Positions 41,675 through 53,489 of a DNA stretch of 64,000 nt are shown here, one piece after another. Every line of letters begins with the position of its first letter. Within the stretch, counting starts at the first letter, position 1. Below the pieces are notes generated by a model. That model was given only the letters and a program-made list of their open reading frames with translations, was not told the DNA's origin and searched no databases. The position numbers and the translations under genes were made by a program. The DNA is from Bradyrhizobium sp. SZCCT0153 (GTDB lineage Bacteria > Pseudomonadota > Alphaproteobacteria > Rhizobiales > Xanthobacteraceae): positions 655,001-719,000 of the forward strand of contig NZ_JAFCKS010000001.1 of the NCBI RefSeq assembly GCF_018129995.1. The letters run 5' to 3'.

Positions 41675-42583
41675 CTACGCCGCCAACTGCATCCGCCGCT
41701 CGATCTCGCGATCGAGCGTAGCGGCAAGCTCGCTGCCGACTTCCACCATCGGCAGGCGCACTTCGGGGCTGTCGATGAGGCCTGCCCGCCACAGCCAGTA
41801 CTTCGCCGGTGCGGGGCTGGGCTCTGCGAACAACAGTCGCGTCAGCTCGGCAACCTCGTGCCAGTGCGCCTGTGCCGCGTCATGGTTGCCGCGCCTGAGC
41901 TCGGCATATACCGCCGCGAACGTCGCGGTCTCGACATGGGCCGACAGCACGATGCCGCCGTCGGCGCCGTCGCTGAGCGCCTCATGATAATTTACGTCCT
42001 CGCCGGTCAGCACGCGAAAACTCTTGGGACGGTCGCGCAGCAGCGCGATGGATTGCTCGCGGCTCGCGCCGCAATCCTTCAGCCCGACGATGTTGCGATG
42101 CTCGGCCAGCCGCAGCAGCGTCTGGTTGGTGATGTTGACCGAGGTGCGATAGGGAATGTTGTAGAGCGCGATCGGCCAGGCGGCGTGGTCGGCAAGGGCT
42201 TCGAAATGCGCCAGCAGCCCGCGCTGCGACGGCCGAACATAATAGGGGCTCGCGATCAGATATCCGTCGATCGGCCAGTCCGCGGTCTCGTCGAGACGCT
42301 CCTTCAGCCGCGAGGTGTCCGCGCCCGACAGGCCGAGGCAGATCGGAATGCTGCGGCGATCGCCGGCCATCTCGTCGCGCACGATGGCGGCGAGCCGTTC
42401 GAGTTCGGCCTCGCGCAGCGTCATGCCTTCACCGGAGGTCGCGCCCAGGATGAAGCCGTCGACGGCCTGTCCGCAATAGTGCCGCGTCAGCCGTCGCAGC
42501 GACCTCTCGTCGAGCGCGCCGTCGCGAAACGGCGTCACCAGCGGCAGCCAGAGGCCGTGCAAATGATCTTGTAGACCGGTCAT
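41675..42583 (-). CDS. dapA: dihydrodipicolinate synthase family protein
   Basis: A 302-residue (beta/alpha)8 aldolase of the DapA family. LWLPLVTPFRDGALDERSLR, then GATSGEGMTL (substrate-carboxylate loop), YNIPYRTSVN with the active-site tyrosine, and GLKDCGASRE with the Schiff-base lysine. DapA condenses pyruvate with aspartate semialdehyde in lysine and peptidoglycan synthesis. Paralogues use other substrates, and this copy differs somewhat from the classic enzyme, so the precise reaction is open. ATG 42583 has AAGGAG upstream. A terminator-like hairpin lies 43 bases before the start, which suggests attenuation. Confidence 0.85.
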   Translation of the reverse strand: MTGLQDHLHGLWLPLVTPFRDGALDERSLRRLTRHYCGQAVDGFILGATSGEGMTLREAELERLAAIVRDEMAGDRRSIPICLGLSGADTSRLKERLDETADWPIDGYLIASPYYVRPSQRGLLAHFEALADHAAWPIALYNIPYRTSVNITNQTLLRLAEHRNIVGLKDCGASREQSIALLRDRPKSFRVLTGEDVNYHEALSDGADGGIVLSAHVETATFAAVYAELRRGNHDAAQAHWHEVAELTRLLFAEPSPAPAKYWLWRAGLIDSPEVRLPMVEVGSELAATLDREIERRMQLAA

Positions 42584-42625
42584 GTTCCATCTCCTTCTCG
42601 GGAAAAACCTGAGACGGAGGCACAT

Positions 42626-42655
42626 GAAAAAACCCCGTCCAGGCGGCGGGGTTTT
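42626..42655 (-). terminator. terminator-like hairpin in the dapA leader (possible attenuator)
   Basis: On the minus strand AAAACCCC and GGGGTTTT pair around GCCGCCTGGAC and run into TTTTTT, 43 bases upstream of the dapA-family ATG. As it precedes a gene rather than following one, it may regulate by premature termination, or end a short leader RNA. Confidence 0.6.
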
Positions 42656-42694
42656 CGAAGATTTGCTGCGATGACGAAGGCAGTATTAGCGCGC

Positions 42695-42730
42695 GCAAAA
42701 ATCCGAGGTCCCCGGGTGGGGGCCTTTTTT
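42695..42730 (+). terminator. plus-strand terminator-like hairpin in the same spacer
   Basis: GGTCCCC and GGGGGCC (one G-T pair) around GGGT, directly followed by TTTTTTC on the plus strand. No plus-strand gene ends here, so it may close a small untranslated RNA transcribed rightward from about 42650. Confidence 0.5.
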
Positions 42731-42827
42731 CGAAACGATTGCGCACGACTTCGTGATCATTTGCAAATGATGCGGGGTATGCGTGGAACTGTCAATACAC
42801 GCGGAAGGCGAGAGCCTGATCGGACAG

Positions 42828-42858
42828 AAAAAAAGCCGGACCCGAGAGGGTCCGGCTT
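42828..42858 (-). terminator. terminator of the trxB-lysR unit
   Basis: AAGCCGGACCC and GGGTCCGGCTT form a perfect 11-bp stem with a 4-base loop and end in TTTTTTT on the minus strand, 174 bases after the lysR stop. Confidence 0.9.
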
Positions 42859-43031
42859 AAGGTATTGGCCACGTGAGGCCGACACAATCACCTTCCAAGA
42901 GGGATTACTGAACTCCCGCGCCACTGGAGGAGGGGGACAAATGCGCAACGCGAAGGCTCAGCGTGCAAGCAGTATGAGCTTGACCCGCGGCTTGCAGCAA
43001 GCGCCGGAGCCGCATGTCAGTCATGCGGAAA

Positions 43032-43955
43032 TCAGGACGGCCAGCGCTGCGCCTTGCTCACCACGAAGTCGCGGAACACCTGCACGCGTGCGACCGTCTT
43101 CAGCTCTTCCGGATAGACGAAATACGTATCGAGCTGGATCGAATCCGATTCGCCGAACAGCTGTACGAGGCGGCTCTGTTCTTCGATCAGATAGTCCGGC
43201 AGCGCGGCGATGCCGAGGCCCTGCTGACAGGCGCGGACGAGGCCGAGGATGTTGTTGACCCTGAAATAGGCCTCGCGCGGACCCGAGCCGTTGCGCCCCG
43301 CTTCGACCAGCCAGTTGCGGTTCTGAAGATGCGGCGCGAAGTTGCCGTCGGAGAGCGTGATGATACGGTGGGAGTCGAGCTCCTCGAGCGTGCGCGGCGT
43401 GCCGAAGCGCTTGATGTAGTCCGGCGAGCAATAGGCATGGAAGCCCATCGCGAAAAGCTTGCGCTGGATGAGATCCGGCTGCGTCGGCTTGCGGGTGCGG
43501 ATTGCGACGTCGGCCTCGCGCATCGAGAGGTCGAGCTCCTCGTCGGTGACGATCAGCGAGATCCGGATTTCCGGATAGAGCGCGGTGAATTCGCCGAGCC
43601 GCGGGATCAGCCAGTTGATGCCGACGCCGGGCGTGGTGGTGATCTTGAGATCGCCGCTCGGCCGCTCGCGGCTGTCGGTTAATTTGGCGCGCGCGGCCTG
43701 CAGCTGCATGAAGACGTCATGCGCGGTGCGGAACAGGAGGTCGCCCTGTTCGGTGAGGATCAGGCCGCGGGCATGGCGGTGGAACAGCGAGACCGAGAGC
43801 TCCTGCTCCAGCGCCGAGACCTGGCGCGACACCGCCGATTGCGACAGGCCGAGCTGCTCGCCCGCATGCGTGAAGCTGCCCGCTTCAGCTGCCGCGTGAA
43901 ACACCTTCAGCTTGTCCCAATCCATATCCGTAAATCCGTCGCGTGTTCGAGGCAT
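43032..43955 (-). CDS. LysR-family transcriptional regulator
   Basis: A protein of 297-307 residues with the N-terminal winged helix-turn-helix (WDKLKVFHAAAEAGSFTHAG then QLGLSQSAVSRQVSALEQEL) and a C-terminal effector-binding domain. Its closing part (VNNILGLVRACQQGLGIAAL) is typical. The inner start, ATG 43925, gives MDWDKLK as in related regulators, and the outer one at 43955 is 5 bases after the trxB stop. It is cotranscribed with trxB and may be a redox-linked regulator, but no divergent target gene lies next to it, so the regulon is unknown. Confidence 0.9.
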   Translation of the reverse strand: MPRTRDGFTDMDWDKLKVFHAAAEAGSFTHAGEQLGLSQSAVSRQVSALEQELSVSLFHRHARGLILTEQGDLLFRTAHDVFMQLQAARAKLTDSRERPSGDLKITTTPGVGINWLIPRLGEFTALYPEIRISLIVTDEELDLSMREADVAIRTRKPTQPDLIQRKLFAMGFHAYCSPDYIKRFGTPRTLEELDSHRIITLSDGNFAPHLQNRNWLVEAGRNGSGPREAYFRVNNILGLVRACQQGLGIAALPDYLIEEQSRLVQLFGESDSIQLDTYFVYPEELKTVARVQVFRDFVVSKAQRWPS

Positions 43956-43960
43956 GATCT

Positions 43961-44926
43961 TTATTCCGCTGCCGCGCGCTCGCTGGCGCGCAGGGCCAAG
44001 AATCGTTCGGCCTCAAGGGCTGCCATGCAGCCGAGGCCGGCGGCCGTCACGGCCTGTCGATAGGTTTCGTCCGCGACGTCGCCGGCGGCGAACAGGCCGG
44101 GCACCGAGGTCGCGGTCGAGTTCGGGGCGACCTCGACATAGCCCGAGGGTTTCAGCTTGACCTGTCCGGCCACGAGCTCGGTCGCCGGCGCGTGTCCGAT
44201 GGCGATGAACACGCCGTCGGTCTTCACGTCCGTAAGCGCGCCGGTCTTGACGTTCTTCAATCGCACATGGGTGACCTTGTTCGGGTTCTCGCTGCCGCAG
44301 ATCTCGTCGATGGCCGAGTCCCAGACCACCTTGATCTTCGGGTGCTTGAACAGGCGCTCCTGCAGGATGCGTTCGGCGCGGAAATGATCGCGACGATGCA
44401 CGATGGTGACCTGCGAGGCATGGTTGGTGAGGTACAGGGCTTCCTCGACCGCGGTATTGCCGCCGCCGACCACCACGACTTCCTTGTTGCGGTAGAAGAA
44501 GCCGTCACAGGTGGCGCAGGCCGACACGCCGCCGCCCTGGAATTTGCCTTCGGACGGCAACCCGAGCCAGCGCGCCTGGGCGCCGGTGGCGAGGATGACG
44601 GTGTCGGCGAGATAGACGTCGCCGCTATCGCAGGTGAGGCGGAACGGCCGCTGCGAGGTGTCGAGCTTGATCACCAGATCGGTCTTGATCTGTGTCCCCA
44701 CATGCAGCGCCTGCTTCTCCATCTGCTCCATCAGCCAAGGGCCCTGGATCACGTCGGCGAAGCCCGGATAGTTCTCGACGTCGGTGGTGATGGTGAGCTG
44801 GCCGCCCGGCTGGATGCCTTGGATCAGGATCGGCTCGAGCATCGCGCGCGCGGCGTAGATCGCTGCCGTGTAGCCGGCGGGGCCGGAGCCAATAATGACG
44901 ACCTTTGCATGGACAGGGGCGGACAT
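43961..44926 (-). CDS. trxB: thioredoxin reductase
   Basis: A 321-residue flavoprotein that passes electrons from NADPH to thioredoxin in the cytoplasm. It has the FAD motif VVIIGSGPAGYTAAIYAARA, the redox-active pair C137-A-T-C140 in SACATCDGFF, the NADPH motif VVVVGGGNTAVEEALYL and the closing FAD block GLFAAGDVADETYRQAVTAA. Length and motifs are normal for the low-molecular-weight bacterial type. The lysR gene follows at 5 bases. The start at 44926 gives the usual N-terminus. Confidence 0.97.
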   Translation of the reverse strand: MSAPVHAKVVIIGSGPAGYTAAIYAARAMLEPILIQGIQPGGQLTITTDVENYPGFADVIQGPWLMEQMEKQALHVGTQIKTDLVIKLDTSQRPFRLTCDSGDVYLADTVILATGAQARWLGLPSEGKFQGGGVSACATCDGFFYRNKEVVVVGGGNTAVEEALYLTNHASQVTIVHRRDHFRAERILQERLFKHPKIKVVWDSAIDEICGSENPNKVTHVRLKNVKTGALTDVKTDGVFIAIGHAPATELVAGQVKLKPSGYVEVAPNSTATSVPGLFAAGDVADETYRQAVTAAGLGCMAALEAERFLALRASERAAAE

Positions 44927-45192
44927 TTCGACGGACGCCTTTCACGGGGGATTGCAGCGCGGGCGCGGAACATGCCGGGAGGCCTCGCGGAGGCGCTGAA
45001 ATATCAGAGCTAATCTAAGCCTTCTGGTGAGCTATGCAAGAATTGCATTCCCTGTCGGCGGATTTTTCCAACAGGGAACAAAACTCGATTGCACTGCACG
45101 CGCAATAAAATTGCGCTGCGCGGTGCGTCTGCGCTATGAGGATTGCGACAAACCCACCAATACCGTCGCAAAGGCCCAGGAGTTCCAATCAC

Positions 45193-45672
45193 GTGTCGCG
45201 GAACCTAGACGAGATCGACCTGAAAATTCTCACCGAGATTCAGGCCGACGGTCGAATCACCAATGTCGAGCTGGCCAAGCGCGTCGGTATCTCGCCCCCG
45301 CCCTGCCTGCGCCGCGTCCGGGCGCTGGAGGAGGAGGGGTATATCCACGGTTATCGCGGTCTCCTCGACGCGCGAAAGCTCGGCTTCGACGTCACGGTGT
45401 TTGCCGCGGTGCATCTCTCCAGCCAGGCCGAGGCGGATTTGCGCGCCTTCGAAGAGTTCGTCCGCGCCGAGCCGCTGGTGCGTGAGTGCTGGATGCTGTC
45501 GGGCGAAGTCGATTTCATCCTGAAATGCGTCGCGCCCGACATGGCGACCTTCCAGGATTTCGTCACGCACCTGACCGCCGCGCCCCATGTGCGCAACGTG
45601 CGGACCTCGCTGGTGCTGCACAATTCGAAGTACGAGGCGGCGGTGCCGCTGGACGTGAAGGGGAGACGGTAG
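45193..45672 (+). CDS. Lrp/AsnC-family transcriptional regulator
   Basis: A 159-residue regulator with an N-terminal helix-turn-helix (LDEIDLKILTEIQADGRITN then VELAKRVGISPPPCLRRVRA) and a C-terminal RAM ligand domain (LVRECWMLSGEVDFILKCVA). The domain order and length are those of Lrp-type regulators of amino-acid metabolism. GTG 45193 has AGGAG eight bases upstream and gives the usual SRNLDEIDLK start, so the longer frame from 45136 is not used. It is divergent from trxB. Confidence 0.93.
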   Translation: MSRNLDEIDLKILTEIQADGRITNVELAKRVGISPPPCLRRVRALEEEGYIHGYRGLLDARKLGFDVTVFAAVHLSSQAEADLRAFEEFVRAEPLVRECWMLSGEVDFILKCVAPDMATFQDFVTHLTAAPHVRNVRTSLVLHNSKYEAAVPLDVKGRR

Positions 45673-45760
45673 GGCCTCCTTCGTCATTGCTTCGCTGCGC
45701 TCGCAATGACGAGTGGTGAGCGCGCGGGTTCACCTCAGGCTCAGGAACACGCCGAAACAA

Positions 45761-45785
45761 AAAGGCCGCACATCGCGCGGCCTTT
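45761..45785 (-). terminator. terminator after greA
   Basis: AAAGGCCGC and GCGGCCTTT form a 9-bp stem; on the minus strand TTTTTGTTT follows. It lies 32 bases after the greA stop. Confidence 0.88.
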
Positions 45786-45817
45786 CCAAAACGTCATCAC
45801 GCGGCAGCGACAAATCC

Positions 45818-46291
45818 CTACCGCCACTCCACCTTGGTGATCTCGTATGCCTTGGCGCCGCCGGGTGCGTTGACCTCGACGGTCGAGCCCTTCTTCTTGC
45901 CGATCAGCGCGCGCGCGAGCGGCGAGGTGATGGAAATGCGGCCCTTCTTGGCGTCGGCCTCGACCTCGCCGACGATCTGCCACACCGCCTTCTTCTCGGT
46001 GTCCTCGTCGACCAGCGTCACGGTGGCGCCGAACTTGATGGTGTCGCCGGACAGTTTCGAGATGTCGATGATGTCGGCGCGCGCCAGCTTGTCCTCGAGC
46101 TCGGCGATGCGGCCTTCATTGTGGGACTGCTCTTCCTTCGCGGCGTGATACTCCGCGTTCTCCGACAAATCGCCGTGCGAGCGCGCCTCCGCGATGTGCT
46201 CGATGATGCGCGGACGGTCCTCGGACTGGCGCTTCTTCAATTCTTCCCCGAGTGCGGCAAAGCCGCCCGCTGTCATCGGAACCTTTTCCAT
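45818..46291 (-). CDS. greA: transcription elongation factor GreA
   Basis: A 157-residue protein with the N-terminal coiled coil that enters the RNA polymerase secondary channel. Its tip, [20 protein letters not shown], carries the two acidic residues (D, E) needed for transcript cleavage. The C-terminal FKBP-like domain includes [18 protein letters not shown]. GreA rescues backtracked polymerase. The ATG at 46291 gives [10 protein letters not shown], the usual start; the frame extends upstream to 46471 but without family sequence. It lies downstream of carB in the same direction, 280 bases apart. Confidence 0.96.
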   Translation of the reverse strand: MEKVPMTAGGFAALGEELKKRQSEDRPRIIEHIAEARSHGDLSENAEYHAAKEEQSHNEGRIAELEDKLARADIIDISKLSGDTIKFGATVTLVDEDTEKKAVWQIVGEVEADAKKGRISITSPLARALIGKKKGSTVEVNAPGGAKAYEITKVEWR

Positions 46292-46480
46292 GTCTTCTCT
46301 CGTCCTTCGGCCGCGCGCCCAGAAAAACAAAGGGCGCGGCAACCTTGATTCGTCAGTGTTTCCGGGGGCTGAACACGCCGCCGCCGGAATGTTATGTGGG
46401 CTTGGCGCCGGAACAGAACAACCGCATGGCCGGACAGTTCCTCCGGCCATTGTGGCTTCATCGCCAGTCACTTAGCAAAA

Positions 46481-46564
46481 GGCTTCCCCCTCAAGGTGTC
46501 CCCCTCGAGGCTTACCCTTCAAGGCTTACCCTTCAAGGCTTACCCTTCAAGGCTTGGCCTTCCG
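46481..46564. repeat. six tandem 14-bp repeats after carB
   Basis: Units of GGCTTACCCTTCAA: three identical at 46509-46550, two diverged before (GGCTTCCCCCTCAA, GGTGTCCCCCTCGA) and one after (GGCTTGGCCTTCCG). They end 7 bases after the carB stop codon and cover the spacer to greA. A simple minisatellite, expected to vary in copy number between strains. Confidence 0.9.
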
Positions 46565-46570
46565 CTCGGA

Positions 46571-50035
<3,465 letters not shown>

Positions 50036-50063
50036 CAACTCTCGCCGAAGTGGAATTTGGGCA

Positions 50064-50096
50064 CAAAAAAAGGGCGCGCTTGCTGCGCGTCCCTTT
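50064..50096 (-). terminator. terminator of the MFS transporter gene
   Basis: On the minus strand AAAGGG-A-CGCG and CGCGCCCTTT form a 10-bp stem with one bulge and a CAGCAAG loop, followed by T-rich sequence (seven T). Confidence 0.85.
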
Positions 50097-50178
50097 GGCC
50101 GAGAGCGCGGTGGTCTCCCCTGCGCGCGGGTGGGTCTTAGACCAGTTTTCGGGGCGGCGAAACCCCGAAAAACACCCA

Positions 50179-51348
50179 TCAACCGGCAATTTTGACCGGT
50201 TTTGGCCGGGCCTGCCAGCCGCGGGCCAGATGCACCAGCAGCGAGGCGGCAACGCTCGTTCCGCCGATCCAGCCGAGGTCGTCGGACGAGAGGGTGGCCA
50301 GCACCGCGCCCCCCAGGGCTCCGCCGACGGCGAAGCCGAGATACATCGCGGAGGCGTTGAGCGAGAGCGCGATCATCGAGGCCTGCGGCTCGATCCGGAT
50401 GATGCTGGCGACCTGGGCCGGATAGAACGCCCATCCCGAGATGCCCCACAGGAAGATCGCGCCCAGCACCGCATAATGCGCCTGTGCAGGCATCAGCTTC
50501 AGGACCAGCGAATGCAGGATCAGCGCGCCGGCCATGCCGGCGAGCCCGATGCCTGCGGTGGCGAGCGTGCCGAGCCGGTCGGCAAGGACGCCGCCGAGCA
50601 TGTTCCCGATTGCGGCGGCGCCGCCGAACACAAGCAGCGCGAGGCTGATCTGCGAGGCATCGAAGCCAAGGCTGCGCAGCGGGATCGCGAAATAGGTGAA
50701 CACGGTGAAGCCGCCGAGCGCCCATAAAATCGTGATCAGAAGGGCGATCAGGACATTGCTGTGACGCGCAACCGCCAGCCGTTCGCCGAGCGAAGCCGTG
50801 TTGCGCGGCAGGCCGCGGGGCAGGCCAAGCAGCAGGCCGGCGAGCGCAACGGCGCCGATCAGGGCGACCATGGCAAAGGTCGCGCGCCAGCCGAGAAGGC
50901 TGCCGACGAGGTTGCCGAGGGGAACGCCGATGACGGTCGCAACCGTGAGGCCCGAGGTGACCAGCGCCACCGCACGGCCTCGCCGTTCCGGCGCGGCGAC
51001 CGCCACGGACACCGCGAGCGCCGTCGGCATGCACAGGCCTGAACCCAGGGCCATCAGCATGCGCGAAGCCAGCAACAGGGCGTAGTTGGAGGCCACCATC
51101 GCCGCGAGGTTGCCGGCAATGAACGTGGACAGCGCCAGGGCCAGCACGGTGCGGCGGTCGATATTGTTCAGCGTCACCGCCAGGATCGGCGATCCGACCG
51201 CATAGGTCAGGGCGTAGGCGGTGACCAACTGTCCGGCTGCGGGGACGGAAATCGACAGGTCGGTGGCGATCGCCGGTAAAAGCCCTGCAATGACAAAGCC
51301 TTCCGTACCGATCGCGAAGGCGGCCAGGGCCAGCCAGAGCACGCTCAT
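50179..51348 (-). CDS. MFS transporter (drug/sugar efflux type)
   Basis: A 389-residue inner-membrane protein with 12 predicted helices: [20 protein letters not shown] at the start, the loop 2-3 motif [10 protein letters not shown] and the antiporter motif [18 protein letters not shown] in helix 5. This motif places it among the proton-coupled exporters related to AraJ and NepI. Two in-frame starts lie upstream (51369, 51363); ATG 51348 has GAGGA eight bases before it and opens directly in the first helix. It is divergent from an ArsR-type regulator with two matching palindromes in between, so it is very likely repressed by it. The substrate is unknown. Confidence 0.9.
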   Translation of the reverse strand: MSVLWLALAAFAIGTEGFVIAGLLPAIATDLSISVPAAGQLVTAYALTYAVGSPILAVTLNNIDRRTVLALALSTFIAGNLAAMVASNYALLLASRMLMALGSGLCMPTALAVSVAVAAPERRGRAVALVTSGLTVATVIGVPLGNLVGSLLGWRATFAMVALIGAVALAGLLLGLPRGLPRNTASLGERLAVARHSNVLIALLITILWALGGFTVFTYFAIPLRSLGFDASQISLALLVFGGAAAIGNMLGGVLADRLGTLATAGIGLAGMAGALILHSLVLKLMPAQAHYAVLGAIFLWGISGWAFYPAQVASIIRIEPQASMIALSLNASAMYLGFAVGGALGGAVLATLSSDDLGWIGGTSVAASLLVHLARGWQARPKPVKIAG

Positions 51349-51363
51349 TGAATCTATCCTCAT

Positions 51364-51381
51364 GTTCAACGTTTATTGAAC
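51364..51381. promoter_or_regulatory. operator palindrome O1
   Basis: GTTCAA-N6-TTGAAC, a perfect 6-bp dyad, 16 bases upstream of the MFS start. Identical half-sites occur in O2 at 51412-51429; the centres are 48 bp apart. Likely binding site of the divergent ArsR-type regulator. Confidence 0.75.
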
Positions 51382-51411
51382 TATTGTATGCGAAAGGTCA
51401 GGAGTCAATTG

Positions 51412-51429
51412 GTTCAAGAACTATTGAAC
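51412..51429. promoter_or_regulatory. operator palindrome O2
   Basis: GTTCAA-N6-TTGAAC, same half-sites as O1, 32 bases before the regulator's ATG. Together the pair could let one repressor control both divergent promoters. Confidence 0.75.
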
Positions 51430-51460
51430 ATTCCGGCCAGTTCGCTATGATTCTCGGACC

Positions 51461-51832
51461 ATGAGCCGCACACCTCTACACCCCACCCGCGAGCAGATCG
51501 AGCTGCCGATGGTTCTGGATTGCCTGAGCGATCCGATCCGATTGGCGATCGTGTACCAGCTCGCCCAGCAGGAACGTGTCAGCAGCGAGCTCTGCTGCGG
51601 CGACTTCAGCGGGCTCGCCGGCAAATCGAATCTCGCCTACCACTTCGCCAAGCTGCGCGAATGCGGCCTGATGCTGACGCGCGTCGCGGGGACCAACCGC
51701 TTCATGCGGCTGCGCCGGGAGGATCTGGACACGCGTTTTCCCGGTCTGCTCGATGCCGTCATCAACTCGGCGAGCAAGGATGCCGACCGGCTTCAGCTGC
51801 TGTCGGAGTGCGAGGTGACTGCCGCGGGTTGA
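51461..51832 (+). CDS. ArsR-type winged-helix regulator
   Basis: A 123-residue protein with a winged helix-turn-helix: PMVLDCLSDPIRLAIVYQLA, then KSNLAYHFAKLRECGLMLTR and the wing GTNRFMRLRREDLDTRF. This is the ArsR layout, with the first helix LSDPIRL and recognition helix SNLAYHFAKLRE. A metal-binding pair is possible in SELCCGDF, but that site is not the classic ELCVCDL. It is divergent from the MFS exporter and preceded by O2, so it most likely represses both genes and releases on an unknown inducer. Confidence 0.88.
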   Translation: MSRTPLHPTREQIELPMVLDCLSDPIRLAIVYQLAQQERVSSELCCGDFSGLAGKSNLAYHFAKLRECGLMLTRVAGTNRFMRLRREDLDTRFPGLLDAVINSASKDADRLQLLSECEVTAAG

Positions 51833-51941
51833 GGCTGGGACGATTGCGCGCCAACGCCCGACTACGCCCGGCGTGCTTCGTCGAGGCAGCCTTCGCCACG
51901 ATACGGCTCGCCTGGCCGAAGCTGGCGGAGCCAGCGAAGGC

Positions 51942-52017
51942 TGGAGACCCGGCCTGGATTTGAACCAGGATAAAGAGCGATGCACCGCCCTCGCGTAGAC
52001 GCTTCCGCCACCGGGCC
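51942..52017 (-). tRNA. tRNA-like sequence, possibly a decayed or unusual tRNA
   Basis: 76 bases on the minus strand with a 7-bp acceptor stem GGCCCGG/CCGGGTC (one G-T pair), an encoded CCA, and a good T arm (CCTGG TTCAAAT CCAGG). TGGCGGAAGCGTCTACGCG resembles a D arm of the leucine type but lacks the GG of the D loop. The anticodon stem AGGGC/GCTCT leaves an 8-base loop (GGTGCATC), so no anticodon can be assigned. It could be a pseudo-tRNA or a special tRNA-like RNA. Confidence 0.4.
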
Positions 52018-52072
52018 GCAGCGATCATTACCGATCGGGGGTGCGACAGGCCATCCCAGGCAGTCGTTATGC

Positions 52073-52774
52073 TTAACGGACCAGAGGCGGCCGCGCGATG
52101 AAGGTCATGCGCCAGCGATTGTGGCCGATGTTGCGCTGAGCGCGCTGGACCGCGAAGCCGGCTGCCTTGAGCTTGGCGGTGATCTCCTCCTCGCTGTAGC
52201 GCTGCAGTCCGATGCGCGTGCGCAGATGACGGTAATCCGACAGCGCGGTGCTGATCAGCCCGATCAGCGCATCTTTCAAAAAGCCGTGACGCAGGCCGAA
52301 GCTGAGCAGAGCCAGGACGTCCCTGAACATGCCGACCTCAGGCTGGAGGATGTCGCCGAGCACCAGCTTGCCGGACGGCGTCAACAATCGCCGGATGTTG
52401 AGGAGCGCGGCATCGAGCTCTTCCGGCGCCATGTATTGCGCGACCGAGTTCATCACGACGAGATCGATTGACTGGTCCTGCATCTTGCGGACGTCGTCGA
52501 GCGAGCGGACACGAATTTTTGTATTCGGGGCAAACCGCGCAATCAGACGGCCGCGCACGCCGGGCGCAGGCTCGGCGAGGATCAGTTGGCCGCAAGCCGA
52601 TGCAACCTGGGTCGCCGACAGCGCCTCGCCGCAGGCATAGTCCAGCACGGTCGCCTCGGGCGAGGAGATGTAGGCGATGATGTCCCGCGCAATGATCTGG
52701 AAGTGCAGGTCGCGATGCAGCTTGCTGACATAGATCGTATGCGTCGAGTCGTAATAATCGATCCAATCGTCCAT
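52073..52774 (-). CDS. class I SAM-dependent methyltransferase
   Basis: A 233-residue protein with the Rossmann-like methyltransferase core: VLDYACGEALSATQVASACG (motif I, the glycine loop altered to ACGEA), the acidic end of strand 2 in LILAEPAPG, and IDLVVMNSVAQYMAPEELDA (motif post-II/IV), then GKLVLGDILQPEVG. The C-terminal half (RYSEEEITAKLKAAGFAVQR) is the usual small-molecule type. The first 40 residues (WIDYYDSTHTIYVSKLHRD) suggest a specific substrate lid. The start at 52774 gives the conserved N-terminus; earlier frames do not. The substrate is unknown. It is divergent from dps. Confidence 0.85.
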   Translation of the reverse strand: MDDWIDYYDSTHTIYVSKLHRDLHFQIIARDIIAYISSPEATVLDYACGEALSATQVASACGQLILAEPAPGVRGRLIARFAPNTKIRVRSLDDVRKMQDQSIDLVVMNSVAQYMAPEELDAALLNIRRLLTPSGKLVLGDILQPEVGMFRDVLALLSFGLRHGFLKDALIGLISTALSDYRHLRTRIGLQRYSEEEITAKLKAAGFAVQRAQRNIGHNRWRMTFIARPPLVR

Positions 52775-52889
52775 GGTATCCGAAGGCCCCCGGCCAGACG
52801 GTTCCGGCAGAGGAACCGACGCTGCCCGCATTGCGTTAGGGGTGCGGCAGCGCGCCGTCAATGTCCGCGTCCTAACAGGAAGGTTTCCC

Positions 52890-53414
52890 GTGAGCAAAGC
52901 CCCGACCAAGGTCTCGCCCGATCTCGACACGCCTACCGATCTTGCACCTGATGGGGTCAAGAAGGTCTCGGAGGCGCTCAACGTGCTTCTGGCCGACGCT
53001 TTCGCGTTGTATCTGAAGACCAAGAATTTCCACTGGCACATCAGCGGCCGGCATTTCCGCGACTATCATCTGCTGCTCGACGAGCAGTCCGACCAGATCT
53101 TCGCCACCACCGATCAGCTGGCCGAGCGCGTCCGCAAGATCGGCGGCACCACGCTGAAGTCGATCGGCCAGGTCGCGAAGCTCCAGACCATCAAGGACAA
53201 CAACGAGGACTACGTCCCGCCGCGCGAGATGCTGCGCGAGCTGATGCAGGACAACAAGCATGTCGCCGGCGCGATGCGCAAGGCGCATGAGGTCTGCGAT
53301 GACGCCGGCGACGTCGCAAGCGCCAGCATCCTCGAAAACTTCATCGACGAGACCGAGCGCCGCACCTGGTTCCTGTTCGAAGCCACGCGCCAGGAAGGCG
53401 GCAACGAGGCGTAG
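52890..53414 (+). CDS. dps: DNA starvation/stationary phase protection protein Dps
   Basis: A 174-residue ferritin-like protein that forms a 12-mer, oxidises Fe2+ with hydrogen peroxide and stores iron, protecting DNA. The ferroxidase residues lie in KTKNFHWHISGRHFRDYHLL then LDEQSDQIF (H, H, D and E of the shared dimer site). The helices AERVRKIGGTTLKSIGQ and ASILENFIDETERRTWFLFE are typical. GTG 52890 begins SKAPTKVSPD, with a GGAAGG site upstream; the longer frame has no family sequence. It is monocistronic and divergent from the methyltransferase gene. Confidence 0.95.
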   Translation: MSKAPTKVSPDLDTPTDLAPDGVKKVSEALNVLLADAFALYLKTKNFHWHISGRHFRDYHLLLDEQSDQIFATTDQLAERVRKIGGTTLKSIGQVAKLQTIKDNNEDYVPPREMLRELMQDNKHVAGAMRKAHEVCDDAGDVASASILENFIDETERRTWFLFEATRQEGGNEA

Positions 53415-53489
53415 TCGGACTGCATCAGCATCGTCGTCCCGACCTTCGCCGGGACGACGATGGAGTGTGCAGCTGGCGTTCGCGACTCA

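Noticed and set aside
42941..43258. A plus-strand ORF with strong GGAGGAGGGGG site, starting MRNAKAQRASS
   Set aside because: It runs antisense through the lysR gene and turns into Arg/Ser-rich sequence. Only the ribosome-site-like sequence is unusual; a short leader cannot be excluded.
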